Positions 30,549 to 38,695 of a stretch of DNA of 64,000 nt are shown here, piece by piece. The notes beneath the pieces were generated by a model, which did no database searches, was not told the DNA's origin, and was given only the letters and a program-made list of their open reading frames with translations. A program made the position numbers and the translations under genes. Origin of the DNA: Streptococcus cristatus (GTDB lineage: Bacteria > Bacillota > Bacilli > Lactobacillales > Streptococcaceae); assembly GCF_003943515.1 (NCBI RefSeq), contig NZ_RJPT01000001.1:390517-454516 (forward strand), given 5' to 3'. Position 1 is the stretch's first letter, and the number at the start of each line of letters is the position of its first letter.

Positions 30549-30695
30549 TAGCAACCTAGGTCTCGGCTGGTCCTTTTTCCTATAGATTCGTGGTAACCTA
30601 GGCCTCGGCTAGCTACTTTTACTATAAATTCATAGGAATCTAGGTCTTGGCTGTTTACTTTTCCTATAGATTCATGGCAATATAGATCTAGGACG
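30549..30695. repeat. 42-bp tandem repeat, about 3.3 units
   Basis: Units begin at about 30555, 30597, 30639 and 30681, each exactly 42 bases apart, with the shared core CCTAGGTCTCGGCT and TTCCTATAGATTC. Units differ by several substitutions; the last is incomplete. No ORF spans it. It lies in a gene-free stretch from the nusB terminator to about 31130, otherwise AT-rich with nothing recognisable except the ORF fragment noted next. Confidence 0.85.
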
Positions 30696-30987
30696 CTCTT
30701 TTCATCTCTGTTTATAGGATAAATCGCTTTCGTTTCTTAGGATTTTTACTAGGTTTTTTAGAGATGAGGAATCGTCTAGTCAGTCTAAGTAAGAAAAGAA
30801 AGAGATAATAGAAAATCGCCTAAAGAGCAATTCTTTAGAAGAGAGTTTTTGAGGGGAATCTTTGGATTTAATACCTATTTGAATAGGCCTATACGGGAAA
30901 ATTTAAATTGCTGGTAAACTTGATAATGTTGAAAAAGTTGCCGTCAGTTTTTGTATGGTATTTCTACATATAAACTTTATGGATTAA

Positions 30988-31128
30988 ATAATAATTGCTA
31001 TAATAGGAGATAGGAAGTATCTAATAGTTTGTATTATTAAAAGCTTTAAGGTACTTGAAAAATTCCAAGAAGAGGAAGAACTTAGAGCAGGTGAATACAT
31101 GGATTATTTGCAGATTACAGGAGGATAA
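30988..31128 (+). other. Open 46-codon fragment ending in Gly-Gly, start codon lacking
   Basis: The frame is open from a TAA at 30985 to the TAA at 31126-31128. Its last part reads VLEKFQEEEELRAGEYMDYL then QITGG, acidic and resembling a bacteriocin double-glycine leader, but the Gly-Gly codons are also the GGAGGA ribosome site of the next gene. The only ATG in frame (31099) gives a 9-residue peptide. A TGC-TATAAT lies at 31007-31015. It may be a decayed gene end or chance. Confidence 0.3.
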
Positions 31129-31130
31129 GC

Positions 31131-31346
31131 ATGACGATTGTTTTGATTTCAGTTATTATTGCATTTCTATATCATAAAATCGCAGAACATTTTAAGAATA
31201 GCTATATTAATTGCATTCTATTTCTATTATTGATTTTGTCTCATTTTATATGGGATTACTATTTCTTACCAATTGACATAGTAATAGCCCTCAGTGGAGC
31301 ACATTTACTATCAAATTTCTTTGAAAAGGTAAGAAGTAAGCAATGA
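31131..31346 (+). CDS. Small membrane protein, unknown
   Basis: A 71-residue protein with two or three hydrophobic segments (about 3-14, 25-42, 47-62) and a basic C-terminus (FFEKVRSKQ). GGAGGA lies 6 bases before the ATG, a strong translation signal. No family recognised. Size, topology and pairing with another small membrane protein resemble bacteriocin-immunity or toxin-type genes, but that is inference. Confidence 0.55.
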   Translation: MTIVLISVIIAFLYHKIAEHFKNSYINCILFLLLILSHFIWDYYFLPIDIVIALSGAHLLSNFFEKVRSKQ

Positions 31347-31380
31347 AACTGATTTAGAGAGAGTCACTAGAAAATGAAAG

Positions 31381-31608
31381 GTGGAAAGTTGGGTATTTAA
31401 AATGAAACATTTTTTTGCAGGTCTTGGTGCAATAAACTTTGCTAGTTATCTAATTGCTATAGGTGTAGGATTGGCACCTCTCTTTCACATTTTTATAATC
31501 CGTTCGGAAATAAGTTTTGGGAAAATAGTATTGTCTATAATAGCTATACTTTTAATCATTGTTTTAACAATTGCTCGAATTTATAGAAGATTTTTCTATA
31601 AAGATTAG
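31381..31608 (+). CDS. Small membrane protein, unknown
   Basis: A 75-residue frame from GTG (or 68 residues from ATG at 31402) with two hydrophobic segments (AINFASYLIAIGVGLAPLFHIF and IVLSIIAILLIIVLTIARIY) and a basic tail RRFFYKD. No clear ribosome site fits either start. It follows the preceding small membrane gene by 34 bases and may be co-transcribed. No family recognised. Confidence 0.5.
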   Translation: MESWVFKMKHFFAGLGAINFASYLIAIGVGLAPLFHIFIIRSEISFGKIVLSIIAILLIIVLTIARIYRRFFYKD

Positions 31609-31910
31609 TTCGATCTTCTTTAAAGTTTGGGAAAATCTTATCTTTCTAAAAAACGGACGGTGCTATTGAAATGCAGGTGATAGCCTAAAGAAAGCGGTAG
31701 TGATTATCACACCCAAAAGTAATCAGGGATTGAACTGCATTAAAAAAGACGTTTAAAGAAAAGATTTACGGAAGAAATGCTTTTTTTGATGAGTCTAAAG
31801 AAATTTTTAGTTTCATTATCTTAAACAACAAAGCGAGAGCTGGTAGATTTCGTATGAAAGGAATCTGAAATCATACATAAAGCTTTGGAATAAAAAAATG
31901 ATCTATGAAA
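31609..31910. other. AT-rich intergenic stretch without a gene
   Basis: Only short fragments of open frame without usable starts occur here. The segment ends at the pullulanase promoter. No repeat or RNA motif was recognised. Confidence 0.5.
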
Positions 31911-31913
31911 ACC

Positions 31914-31962
31914 TTTACATTTCGATAGAGAATCTGTATAATAAATACAGAAAACGTTTGCA
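31914..31962 (+). promoter_or_regulatory. Pullulanase promoter with CcpA cre site
   Basis: TTTACA (31914-31919), 17 bases, TATAAT (31937-31942). AGAAAACGTTTGCA at 31949-31962 reads TGCAAACGTTTTCT on the minus strand, a full match to the cre consensus TGNAANCGNWNNCW. Lying at about +1 to +14, it should block transcription when glucose is plentiful. Confidence 0.82.
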
Positions 31963-32004
31963 CACGTATTTTCTATAGGAAAAAATAAAGGAGTTTTTTT
32001 ATTT

Positions 32005-35000
32005 ATGAAAAGAAACTATCATCTACAGTCTCGGACCAGTGAAAAGCGTCATTATTTTGGAATTCGTCGCTTGAAAGTCGGAGTAGCATCTGTCGTGATT
32101 GCGTCTGGCTTTCTCTTTGGAGGTGCCCAGTTAGTCAAAGCGGATGAGACAAAGGCTACGACTAGCCCAGCAACGGAAACAGTATCAGCTGCTAATTCAG
32201 AAGCTTTGCCTAAGCCAGCAGATGAAGCAAAAGCCGAGGAAGTGGATAGTTCAGCGCAAAAAGAAAGCGAACAAAAAGGCAATATCGAGAAAAGCGCCCA
32301 GCCTGAGGCAGTAGTAAATCAAGCTGCTCAGCCGACAGAGGGGGCAGACTCTAGTGCGACTCCAGAAGCAGCTGGGAAAGAAGCCAAGGAAACAGCTGCA
32401 TCTGACGAGACAGAAAAGCCAGCGTCAACTGATCAGTCAGAGACATCGACCAAGGATGCTATCGCAGATGGCCATATGCGTTTCCATTTCAAAAATCTAC
32501 CATCCGAAAATCTGGATAGCTTAGGTCTGTGGACTTGGGATGATGTTGAAACGCCTTCTAGTCAAAAGGGAGGTTGGCCGACCGGAGCGACCAGCTTTGC
32601 AACAGCCAAAAAAGATGATTATGGCTATTACCTTGATGTCAAGATGGCAGAGAAAAGAAGCAAGGTTAGTCTCTTAATCAACAATACAGCAGGTCAAAAT
32701 ATTACGGGTGATAAGACGGTTGAGCTGCTCAGCCCTCAGATGAATGAAGTTTGGTTTGACAAAGACTATAATCCTCATACCTCCGAGCCTTTGAAAGAAG
32801 GAATGCTTCGGATCAATTATTATCGCACAGATGGTCAGTATGATAAGAAATCCCTTTGGCTCTGGGGAGATGTGCAAAATCCAGGTCAAAATTGGCCTGA
32901 TGGCGTGGACTTTGAAAAGACTGGGAAATACGGTCGCTACGTAGATGTTCCTCTGAAAGAGGCTGCAAAGATGATTGGCTTCCTGCTTTTAGATGAAAGC
33001 AAGTCAGGAGATGATGTGAAGATTCAAAAACAGGATTATAATTTTGCAAATTTGGGTAAGACTAGCCAGATTTTCTTGCGTGATGCGGATCCAACGGTTT
33101 ATACCAACCCTTACTTTGTCAATGATATCCGCATGACAGGAGCCCAGCATGTTAGCTTGACAGAGATTGAGGCGACCTTCTCTACCTTAGAAAACGCTAA
33201 AAAAGAAGACATTCTGAAAAACCTAAAAATTACCAACAAAGATGGCGGAGAAGTCACTGTTAAAGATGTGGTTCTGGACTCTAAGAATAAAAGCGCAAAG
33301 TTAATCGGTGATTTTAATCAAGCTCAGTCACCTTACCTTATCAAATATGGCAACGACCAATTTAAAACCAGCATGAACTGGCAGTTGAAGGACAGCCTTT
33401 ACAAGTATGACGGTGATTTGGGCGCACGTGTTTCTCAGGCGGGCAAACAAGTAGACCTGACCTTCTGGTCACCGAGTGCGGATCAAGTTGATTTGGTGGT
33501 CTATGACAAGGAAGATCAGAACAAGGTCCTTGGGCGCATAGCTATGCAGAAGGGTGAGTCTGGCACATGGACTGGCAGCTTGACGCCTGAGAGCGGTCTA
33601 GGGATTTCTGACTATCGTGGACATTTCTATCATTATGAAATTACCCGTGGAGGCAAAAAAGTTCTGGTGCTGGATCCTTATGCTAAGTCTTTAGCCGCTT
33701 GGAACAGTGAAGATGCGGACAAGGGGGATGCCTACAAGATTGCTAAGGCGGCCTTTGTAGATCCAAGTGAATATGGACCAAAAGACCTAACCTATGCCAA
33801 TATTCCGAACTTTAAGAAGCGGGAAGATGCCTTGATTTATGAGGCACATGTTCGTGATTTCACTTCAGATCCAGCTATTTCAAAGGATTTGAAATCTCAA
33901 TTTGGAACCTTCTCAGCTTTCATTGAGAAATTGGATTATTTGAGAGACTTGGGAGTGACCCACGTTCAGCTCTTGCCAGTTCTGAGTTATTACTTTGTAA
34001 ATGAGCTGAAAAATGCTGAGCGTATGGACAAGTACGCTTCCAGCAACAGCAACTACAACTGGGGCTATGACCCGCAAAACTACTTTTCGTTGACAGGTAT
34101 GTACTCCAGCGCACCGACAGATCCAGCCAAGCGCATTGAGGAATTCAAAAACCTTGTCAACGAAATTCATAAGCGTGGCATGGGCGTTATCATGGATGTG
34201 GTCTATAATCATACGGCTAAGACCTCTATTTTCGAGGACTTGGAGCCCAATTACTACCACTTTATGGATGCGGATGGCACACCGAGAACTAGCTTTGGTG
34301 GCGGCCGCTTGGGGACTACCCACTATATGAGCAGACGGATCTTGGTGGATTCGATCAAGTATCTGACAGAGCAGTACAAGGTAGATGGTTTCCGCTTTGA
34401 TATGATGGGAGACCACGATGCTGAGTCCATCCAAACAGCCTACGAAGAAGCCAAGAAGCTCAACCCAAATCTCATTATGCTAGGTGAGGGCTGGAAGACT
34501 TATGCAGGTGATGAAAATAAAGCTGTCCAGCCGGCTGACCAATCTTGGATGAAGTCAACAGACACGGTAGCGGTCTTCTCAGATGATATTCGCAACACCT
34601 TGAAATCGGGTTATCCAAATGAGGGAACACCAGCCTTTATCACTGGTGGCAAGCGCAGTGTGGAAAATGTCTTCAAAAACATCAAGGCGCAGCCAACCAA
34701 TTTTGAGGCGGATAGTCCAGGGGATGTGATTCAATACATCGCAGCCCATGATAATCTGACGCTCTTTGATATCATTGCGCAGTCGATCAAGAAAGATCCG
34801 GCAGTGGCTGCCAATAATCAAGAGATTCATCGCCGCCTGCGTCTAGGAAATCTGATGATTCTGACTTCGCAAGGGACACCATTTATCCACTCTGGTCAAG
34901 AGTACGGCCGGACCAAGCAATTCCGCGATCCTGCCTATAAATATCCTGTCTCAGAAGACAAGGTTCCAAACAAAGCGCATTTATTGACCAATGAAGATGG

Positions 35001-35823
35001 CACGCCGTTTGAATACCCGTATTTCATTCATGATTCTTATGATTCGAGCGACGCGGTCAATCATTTTGATTGGACCAAGGCGACTGATTCGGAGAAATTC
35101 CCTGAAAATGCCAAGAGCCGTGCTTATATGAAGGGCTTGATTAGTCTACGGAAATCAACGGACGCCTTTACCCGCAGCTCCAAAGCAGAAGTAGATCAAA
35201 ATGTGACCCTCATCACCCAGCCTGGCAAGGATGGCGTTGAGAAAGAAGACCTTGTCCTTGGCTACCAAGTGGTTGCTTCGAATGGCGATATTTATGCAGT
35301 CTTTGTCAATGCGGATAAAAAGGAGCGAAACTTCAACTTTGGTGAAACCTACAAGCATCTAGCAGGTGCAGAGGTTGTGGCTGATGGCAATAGCGCAGGC
35401 GTTTCTGCTATTTCAAATCTAGCAGGTGTCACTAGAAACAGTAATGGATTGACTCTAGCTCCGCTGACAGCGACAATTTTGCGGATTAAAAAGGCGAGTC
35501 CAGCTCAAGAAGAAAAACCTCAAGATACAAGTAAAGATATCCAGCAAAATCCGTCTCAAGGCAGCGTTAAGGAGCTTCAAAAAGAACAAAGCCCTAGTCC
35601 TAGCTTGTCGAATAAGCTTGTTCAAGTTCCATCTACATCTCCATCGTCAGAGAGTCAAAAACCACTTGCTGCAGAGCCACAGCAGGACAAAGTAAGTCCT
35701 AGTGAGACTGCTTCGACAGAAAAAGTCTTGCCAAAAACTGGCACAGAAACTTCTCTGCTTGCACTTTTAGGTGCTTCTCTTGCCTTCTTTACTGGCTTGC
35801 TCACTTTTAGAAAGAAACAATAA
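32005..35823 (+). CDS. pulA: Cell-wall-anchored type I pullulanase
   Basis: A 1272-residue surface enzyme cutting alpha-1,6 links of pullulan, starch and glycogen (SpuA type). It has a YSIRK-like signal (YFGIRRLKVGVASVVIASG), an Ala/Glu/Lys-rich linker (about 50-150), two CBM41-type domains (about 155-260 and 265-370), and a GH13 catalytic domain with the type I mark Y684NWGYDP, nucleophile D799 in GFRFDMMGDHD, acid E828 in MLGEGW and H915-D916 in AAHDN. A Pro/Ser-rich wall segment leads to LPKTG (1242-1246), a hydrophobic stretch and RKKQ, the sortase signal. Regulated by the cre site upstream. Confidence 0.96.
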   Translation: MKRNYHLQSRTSEKRHYFGIRRLKVGVASVVIASGFLFGGAQLVKADETKATTSPATETVSAANSEALPKPADEAKAEEVDSSAQKESEQKGNIEKSAQPEAVVNQAAQPTEGADSSATPEAAGKEAKETAASDETEKPASTDQSETSTKDAIADGHMRFHFKNLPSENLDSLGLWTWDDVETPSSQKGGWPTGATSFATAKKDDYGYYLDVKMAEKRSKVSLLINNTAGQNITGDKTVELLSPQMNEVWFDKDYNPHTSEPLKEGMLRINYYRTDGQYDKKSLWLWGDVQNPGQNWPDGVDFEKTGKYGRYVDVPLKEAAKMIGFLLLDESKSGDDVKIQKQDYNFANLGKTSQIFLRDADPTVYTNPYFVNDIRMTGAQHVSLTEIEATFSTLENAKKEDILKNLKITNKDGGEVTVKDVVLDSKNKSAKLIGDFNQAQSPYLIKYGNDQFKTSMNWQLKDSLYKYDGDLGARVSQAGKQVDLTFWSPSADQVDLVVYDKEDQNKVLGRIAMQKGESGTWTGSLTPESGLGISDYRGHFYHYEITRGGKKVLVLDPYAKSLAAWNSEDADKGDAYKIAKAAFVDPSEYGPKDLTYANIPNFKKREDALIYEAHVRDFTSDPAISKDLKSQFGTFSAFIEKLDYLRDLGVTHVQLLPVLSYYFVNELKNAERMDKYASSNSNYNWGYDPQNYFSLTGMYSSAPTDPAKRIEEFKNLVNEIHKRGMGVIMDVVYNHTAKTSIFEDLEPNYYHFMDADGTPRTSFGGGRLGTTHYMSRRILVDSIKYLTEQYKVDGFRFDMMGDHDAESIQTAYEEAKKLNPNLIMLGEGWKTYAGDENKAVQPADQSWMKSTDTVAVFSDDIRNTLKSGYPNEGTPAFITGGKRSVENVFKNIKAQPTNFEADSPGDVIQYIAAHDNLTLFDIIAQSIKKDPAVAANNQEIHRRLRLGNLMILTSQGTPFIHSGQEYGRTKQFRDPAYKYPVSEDKVPNKAHLLTNEDGTPFEYPYFIHDSYDSSDAVNHFDWTKATDSEKFPENAKSRAYMKGLISLRKSTDAFTRSSKAEVDQNVTLITQPGKDGVEKEDLVLGYQVVASNGDIYAVFVNADKKERNFNFGETYKHLAGAEVVADGNSAGVSAISNLAGVTRNSNGLTLAPLTATILRIKKASPAQEEKPQDTSKDIQQNPSQGSVKELQKEQSPSPSLSNKLVQVPSTSPSSESQKPLAAEPQQDKVSPSETASTEKVLPKTGTETSLLALLGASLAFFTGLLTFRKKQ

Positions 35824-35826
35824 AGT

Positions 35827-35998
35827 GAGAGTGGGACAGAAATCGGTAATTCGTTAGAATTCGATTTCGTCGTCCCACCTCCGCACAGTTGAGTAGGACT
35901 GTAAAAGCTGATGAGATCAGCGTAGTAGAGCCCACTCAATCACTGCGTCTTGCTCGACATTCCAAAGACAATTGAGAGGCTAGGACTTTTGTCCCAAA
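35827..35998 (+). repeat. 180-bp three-hairpin repeat, copy 2 (forward, last hairpin decayed)
   Basis: Same element as at 15518. It begins 3 bases after the pulA stop. Hairpins A and B are intact, but hairpin C ends GTCCCAAACTC instead of GTCCCAGCCTC and lacks the T run, so its terminator arm is broken. Confidence 0.88.
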
Positions 35999-36040
35999 CT
36001 CAGCAGTTGTAGAAATCCATATTTCTCAGCCGTGATAGAT

Positions 36041-36077
36041 AAAATACGACTTCCAAAATGGAAGTCGTATTTTCTTA
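36041..36077. terminator. Bidirectional terminator between pulA and scrR
   Basis: A perfect 14-bp stem: AAAATACGACTTCC (36041-36054) and GGAAGTCGTATTTT (36060-36073), loop AAAAT, with A/T runs on both sides. It serves scrR on the minus strand and may replace the decayed hairpin of repeat copy 2 on the plus strand. Confidence 0.88.
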
Positions 36078-36099
36078 TTTAGTAGGGATTGAATGAAAA

Positions 36100-37065
36100 T
36101 TACACACTCTTGCCTGGCAAGAGGTTCACCGGCAGGAAGTAGCCCGTTGTTGTGACTTCTTGCTTGTCAATTTTTTGTAGCAGTAAATCGACCAGAAGTT
36201 TGGCAATCTCTTTCAGCGGTTGCTTAATGGTTGCCAGCTGAGGGTAGTAGTTCTCCACAAAGTAGGTGCCGTCGTAGCCGATGATTTTTAGATCTTCAGG
36301 AATCTGGATGTCTAGCTCCTGAGCGACTTTCATCACTAAAATGGCTGTCAAATCATCTGAAGCGAAGATAGCATCTGGCTTCTTGTGGGTCAAAATGTGT
36401 TTGATTTCCATTTCCTTTCGGACTGGAGAAAAGTCGCTAGACACATTGATGATAGGAGCGTCCGGCAGGACAGAGGCGAAACCAGCATGGCGCAGGCCGG
36501 TCGGCGAGTTGGAATTGTCATTGCCGGTGATCATGATGATATTTTGAGCGCCAGCCTTGACCAAGGTCTGAGCAGCCAGCACTCCACCGCCATAGTTGTC
36601 TGAGGAGACAACTGGAATATCTGGTGAAAGGTTACGGTCAAAGGAAATGATGGGAGCAGTCACGCGATTGTAGTCTTCGATGCCTAGATTGTGACTGCCG
36701 GAGATGATACCATCCACCTGATTAGCCTCGAGCATCTCAAGGTACTCACGCTCCTTATCTGAGTCATGCTCGCTATTGCAAATGATAGTTTTATATCCCT
36801 GTTTAAAGAGCTCGTGTTCCAATTTACCAATTAATTCTGCGTAAAAAACATTGCTGATATTAGGAAAGATGAGCCCAATTAGCTTGGCTGATTTTCCTTG
36901 GAGGCTACGCGCCAGATTGTTAGGCTTGTAAGCCAATTCTCGCATGGCTGCCTCAACCTTGGAAATCGTTTTGTCGGATAAGTAGCCTTTCCTGTTGATG
37001 ACGCGGGAAACAGTTGTAGGGCTGACTCCTGCTAGTTTTGCTACATCAGTTAGCTTTGCGACCAT
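36100..37065 (-). CDS. scrR: LacI-family sucrose operon repressor
   Basis: A 321-residue regulator. The N-terminal helix-turn-helix MVAKLTDVAKLAGVSPTTVSRVINRKGYLS binds operators; the rest is a periplasmic-binding-like ligand domain. It overlaps the 3' end of scrB by 20 bases on the same strand and so is co-transcribed with it. Known relatives repress scrA/scrB and are relieved by sucrose metabolites. No good ribosome site precedes its ATG, suggesting translation coupled to scrB. Confidence 0.95.
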   Translation of the reverse strand: MVAKLTDVAKLAGVSPTTVSRVINRKGYLSDKTISKVEAAMRELAYKPNNLARSLQGKSAKLIGLIFPNISNVFYAELIGKLEHELFKQGYKTIICNSEHDSDKEREYLEMLEANQVDGIISGSHNLGIEDYNRVTAPIISFDRNLSPDIPVVSSDNYGGGVLAAQTLVKAGAQNIIMITGNDNSNSPTGLRHAGFASVLPDAPIINVSSDFSPVRKEMEIKHILTHKKPDAIFASDDLTAILVMKVAQELDIQIPEDLKIIGYDGTYFVENYYPQLATIKQPLKEIAKLLVDLLLQKIDKQEVTTTGYFLPVNLLPGKSV

Positions 37066-38500
37066 AATCTAATTCATAGTAAGTACCGGTTGGATTACCT
37101 TTGGTAATGGCAATGCCTGTCTGGTCTTCTCTCGGGAAGACACGGCCGGAAAATACTTTCTCTCCTTTATTGATGAAAATTTCAAAAATCGATTTATCGA
37201 TGAAGATAGTAGCACTTGTGGCTTCTTTGTCAATATCACAGCTTCGGCTGGTTCCAAAGTCCAGAGCGAGTGGCTCACCTGCCTGACTGCGGTCAACGGT
37301 CACTTGACCTGCTTTGAGGTCAAAATTGATGCGTAGGCCCTTGCCATCCTTGTCTGAAAAGAGGACGATTTCGTGTTCGGTGTCCGCAGCGAGATTTAGC
37401 TCTAGTTCGTAGCTGTTCTTGCTTTCTGCCAGAGGAGCGAAAGGCTGAGCCTCTGCTCGCAAGTCCTTGATTGTTGGGACTGGGTATTGGTAGAGCTTGC
37501 CGTCTTTCAGGGTCAATTCCTTGACGAGGGAGAACACTCCTTGATGGTCGAAGCGGTCAGATGGGTATTCCACATCAGGCAAGCCTAGCCAACTGACAGC
37601 GAGTGCACGACCGTCAGGTGCGTTAAAAGCTTGGGTGGCGTAGCAGTCGAAACCGTAGTCCAGATTTTGGATAGGGCTAGGATCAATCATCGCGGCTTTA
37701 TTTATGTCAAACGATTGACCTATTTTATACATATTTGGATAAATGTTGCCATAGTCCAGTACGTCCTTAGACAAACCTTGAGGGCAGTAGAGCAGGATTG
37801 GCTGGTCGTTGATAAAGACTAGATTAGGACACTCCATCATATAGGCCGTCTTGTCATTGGCAAAGTTCAAATCACCGACGACTTCCCAGTTGGTATAGTC
37901 ATTGTCAACAGCCTTGTAAAGCTTGACATAGCCTTGCTTGTCCAGATTTTGCCCACCAACAATAGCATAGAATTGCCCTTTGTAATTGAAAATCTGTGGA
38001 TCGCGGAAGTGGTCGGTCGCTTCAGCAGGCTGCTCAATCAAAACCTTGTCGATTTTTTCGAGCTTGCCTGATTTGTCTAACAAGGCACCGATTTGATAGG
38101 GGTGACGCACCCAATTTTCATCACGAACATTGCCGGTGTAGAAGAGAAAGAGCTTGTCGTCAAACTGCATGGCAGAGCCTGAGTAGGCACCGTGGCTGTC
38201 CAGAGCAGTATCTGGCAGCACTCGAAGGCCAGTTTCAGTGAAGTGAACTAGGTCATCGCTTTCTAATTGAACCCAGCACTTGAGACCGTGGGCAGCCCCG
38301 AAAGGAAAGTTTTGGTAGAAAACCACCCACTTGCCGTCAAAATAAGAGAAGCCGTTGGGGTCATTGAGCAGACCTGTCTGAGGCTCCACATGGTAGTTAG
38401 CCCGCCAAGGAGATTTAGCGATGTTTTCTTTGATCTGCTGTAGCTCTTCCTGAGTCCAGTCTTCATAGCGTTTGTAGCGTTTTTCAGTCGTCCAAGCCAA
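37046..38500 (-). CDS. scrB: Sucrose-6-phosphate hydrolase
   Basis: A 484-residue GH32 enzyme that splits sucrose-6-phosphate, made by ScrA, into glucose-6-phosphate and fructose. Motifs: NDPNGF near residue 47 (nucleophile Asp), FRDP and ECPNL (acid/base Glu). The start is a TTG (complementary to 38498-38500): GGAGG lies 8 bases upstream and the nearest ATG is out of frame. It is divergent from scrA and followed by overlapping scrR. Confidence 0.96.
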   Translation of the reverse strand: MAWTTEKRYKRYEDWTQEELQQIKENIAKSPWRANYHVEPQTGLLNDPNGFSYFDGKWVVFYQNFPFGAAHGLKCWVQLESDDLVHFTETGLRVLPDTALDSHGAYSGSAMQFDDKLFLFYTGNVRDENWVRHPYQIGALLDKSGKLEKIDKVLIEQPAEATDHFRDPQIFNYKGQFYAIVGGQNLDKQGYVKLYKAVDNDYTNWEVVGDLNFANDKTAYMMECPNLVFINDQPILLYCPQGLSKDVLDYGNIYPNMYKIGQSFDINKAAMIDPSPIQNLDYGFDCYATQAFNAPDGRALAVSWLGLPDVEYPSDRFDHQGVFSLVKELTLKDGKLYQYPVPTIKDLRAEAQPFAPLAESKNSYELELNLAADTEHEIVLFSDKDGKGLRINFDLKAGQVTVDRSQAGEPLALDFGTSRSCDIDKEATSATIFIDKSIFEIFINKGEKVFSGRVFPREDQTGIAITKGNPTGTYYELDYGRKAN

Positions 38501-38536
38501 TCTTTTGTCCTCCGAATCATATTATTTCTTATTACT

Positions 38537-38565
38537 ATAGTAAACGTTTTCTGCTGAAAAATCAA
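38537..38565 (-). promoter_or_regulatory. scrB promoter with LacI/CcpA-type operator
   Basis: On the minus strand TTGATT (38560-38565), 17 bases, TACTAT (38537-38542). The spacer contains AGAAAACGTTTAC, a palindromic ACGT-centred operator of the kind bound by ScrR or CcpA. Confidence 0.62.
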
Positions 38566-38593
38566 CATTTAACAGTAAAAAAATATTTTTTCT

Positions 38594-38663
38594 GCAAAAC
38601 GCTTGACATATCTCTGAATCATGGTAAAATAATATTCGTAAAGGTGATAAAATCGCTTTCAAA
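38594..38663 (+). promoter_or_regulatory. scrA promoter and candidate operators
   Basis: TTGACA (38603-38608), 16 bases, TGG-TAAAAT (38622-38630). GCAAAACGCTTGAC overlaps the -35, and AAAATCGCTTTCA (about 38650-38662) lies downstream of the start site; reversed it reads TGAAAGCGATTTT, one base from the cre consensus. ScrR and CcpA are the likely binders. Confidence 0.68.
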
Positions 38664-38695
38664 AGTTAAAAATATTTATAAGGAGATTTTTGCAA

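Noticed and set aside
30549..30695. CRISPR array
   Set aside because: The 42-bp units are contiguous, without spacers, and no cas genes are in the window.
31609..32004. Short open fragments between the small membrane gene and pulA
   Set aside because: Each is under 45 codons without a start codon or ribosome site; no protein pattern recognised.
33913..34434. 173-codon minus-strand frame inside pulA
   Set aside because: A shadow of the GH13 catalytic domain with no signals of its own.
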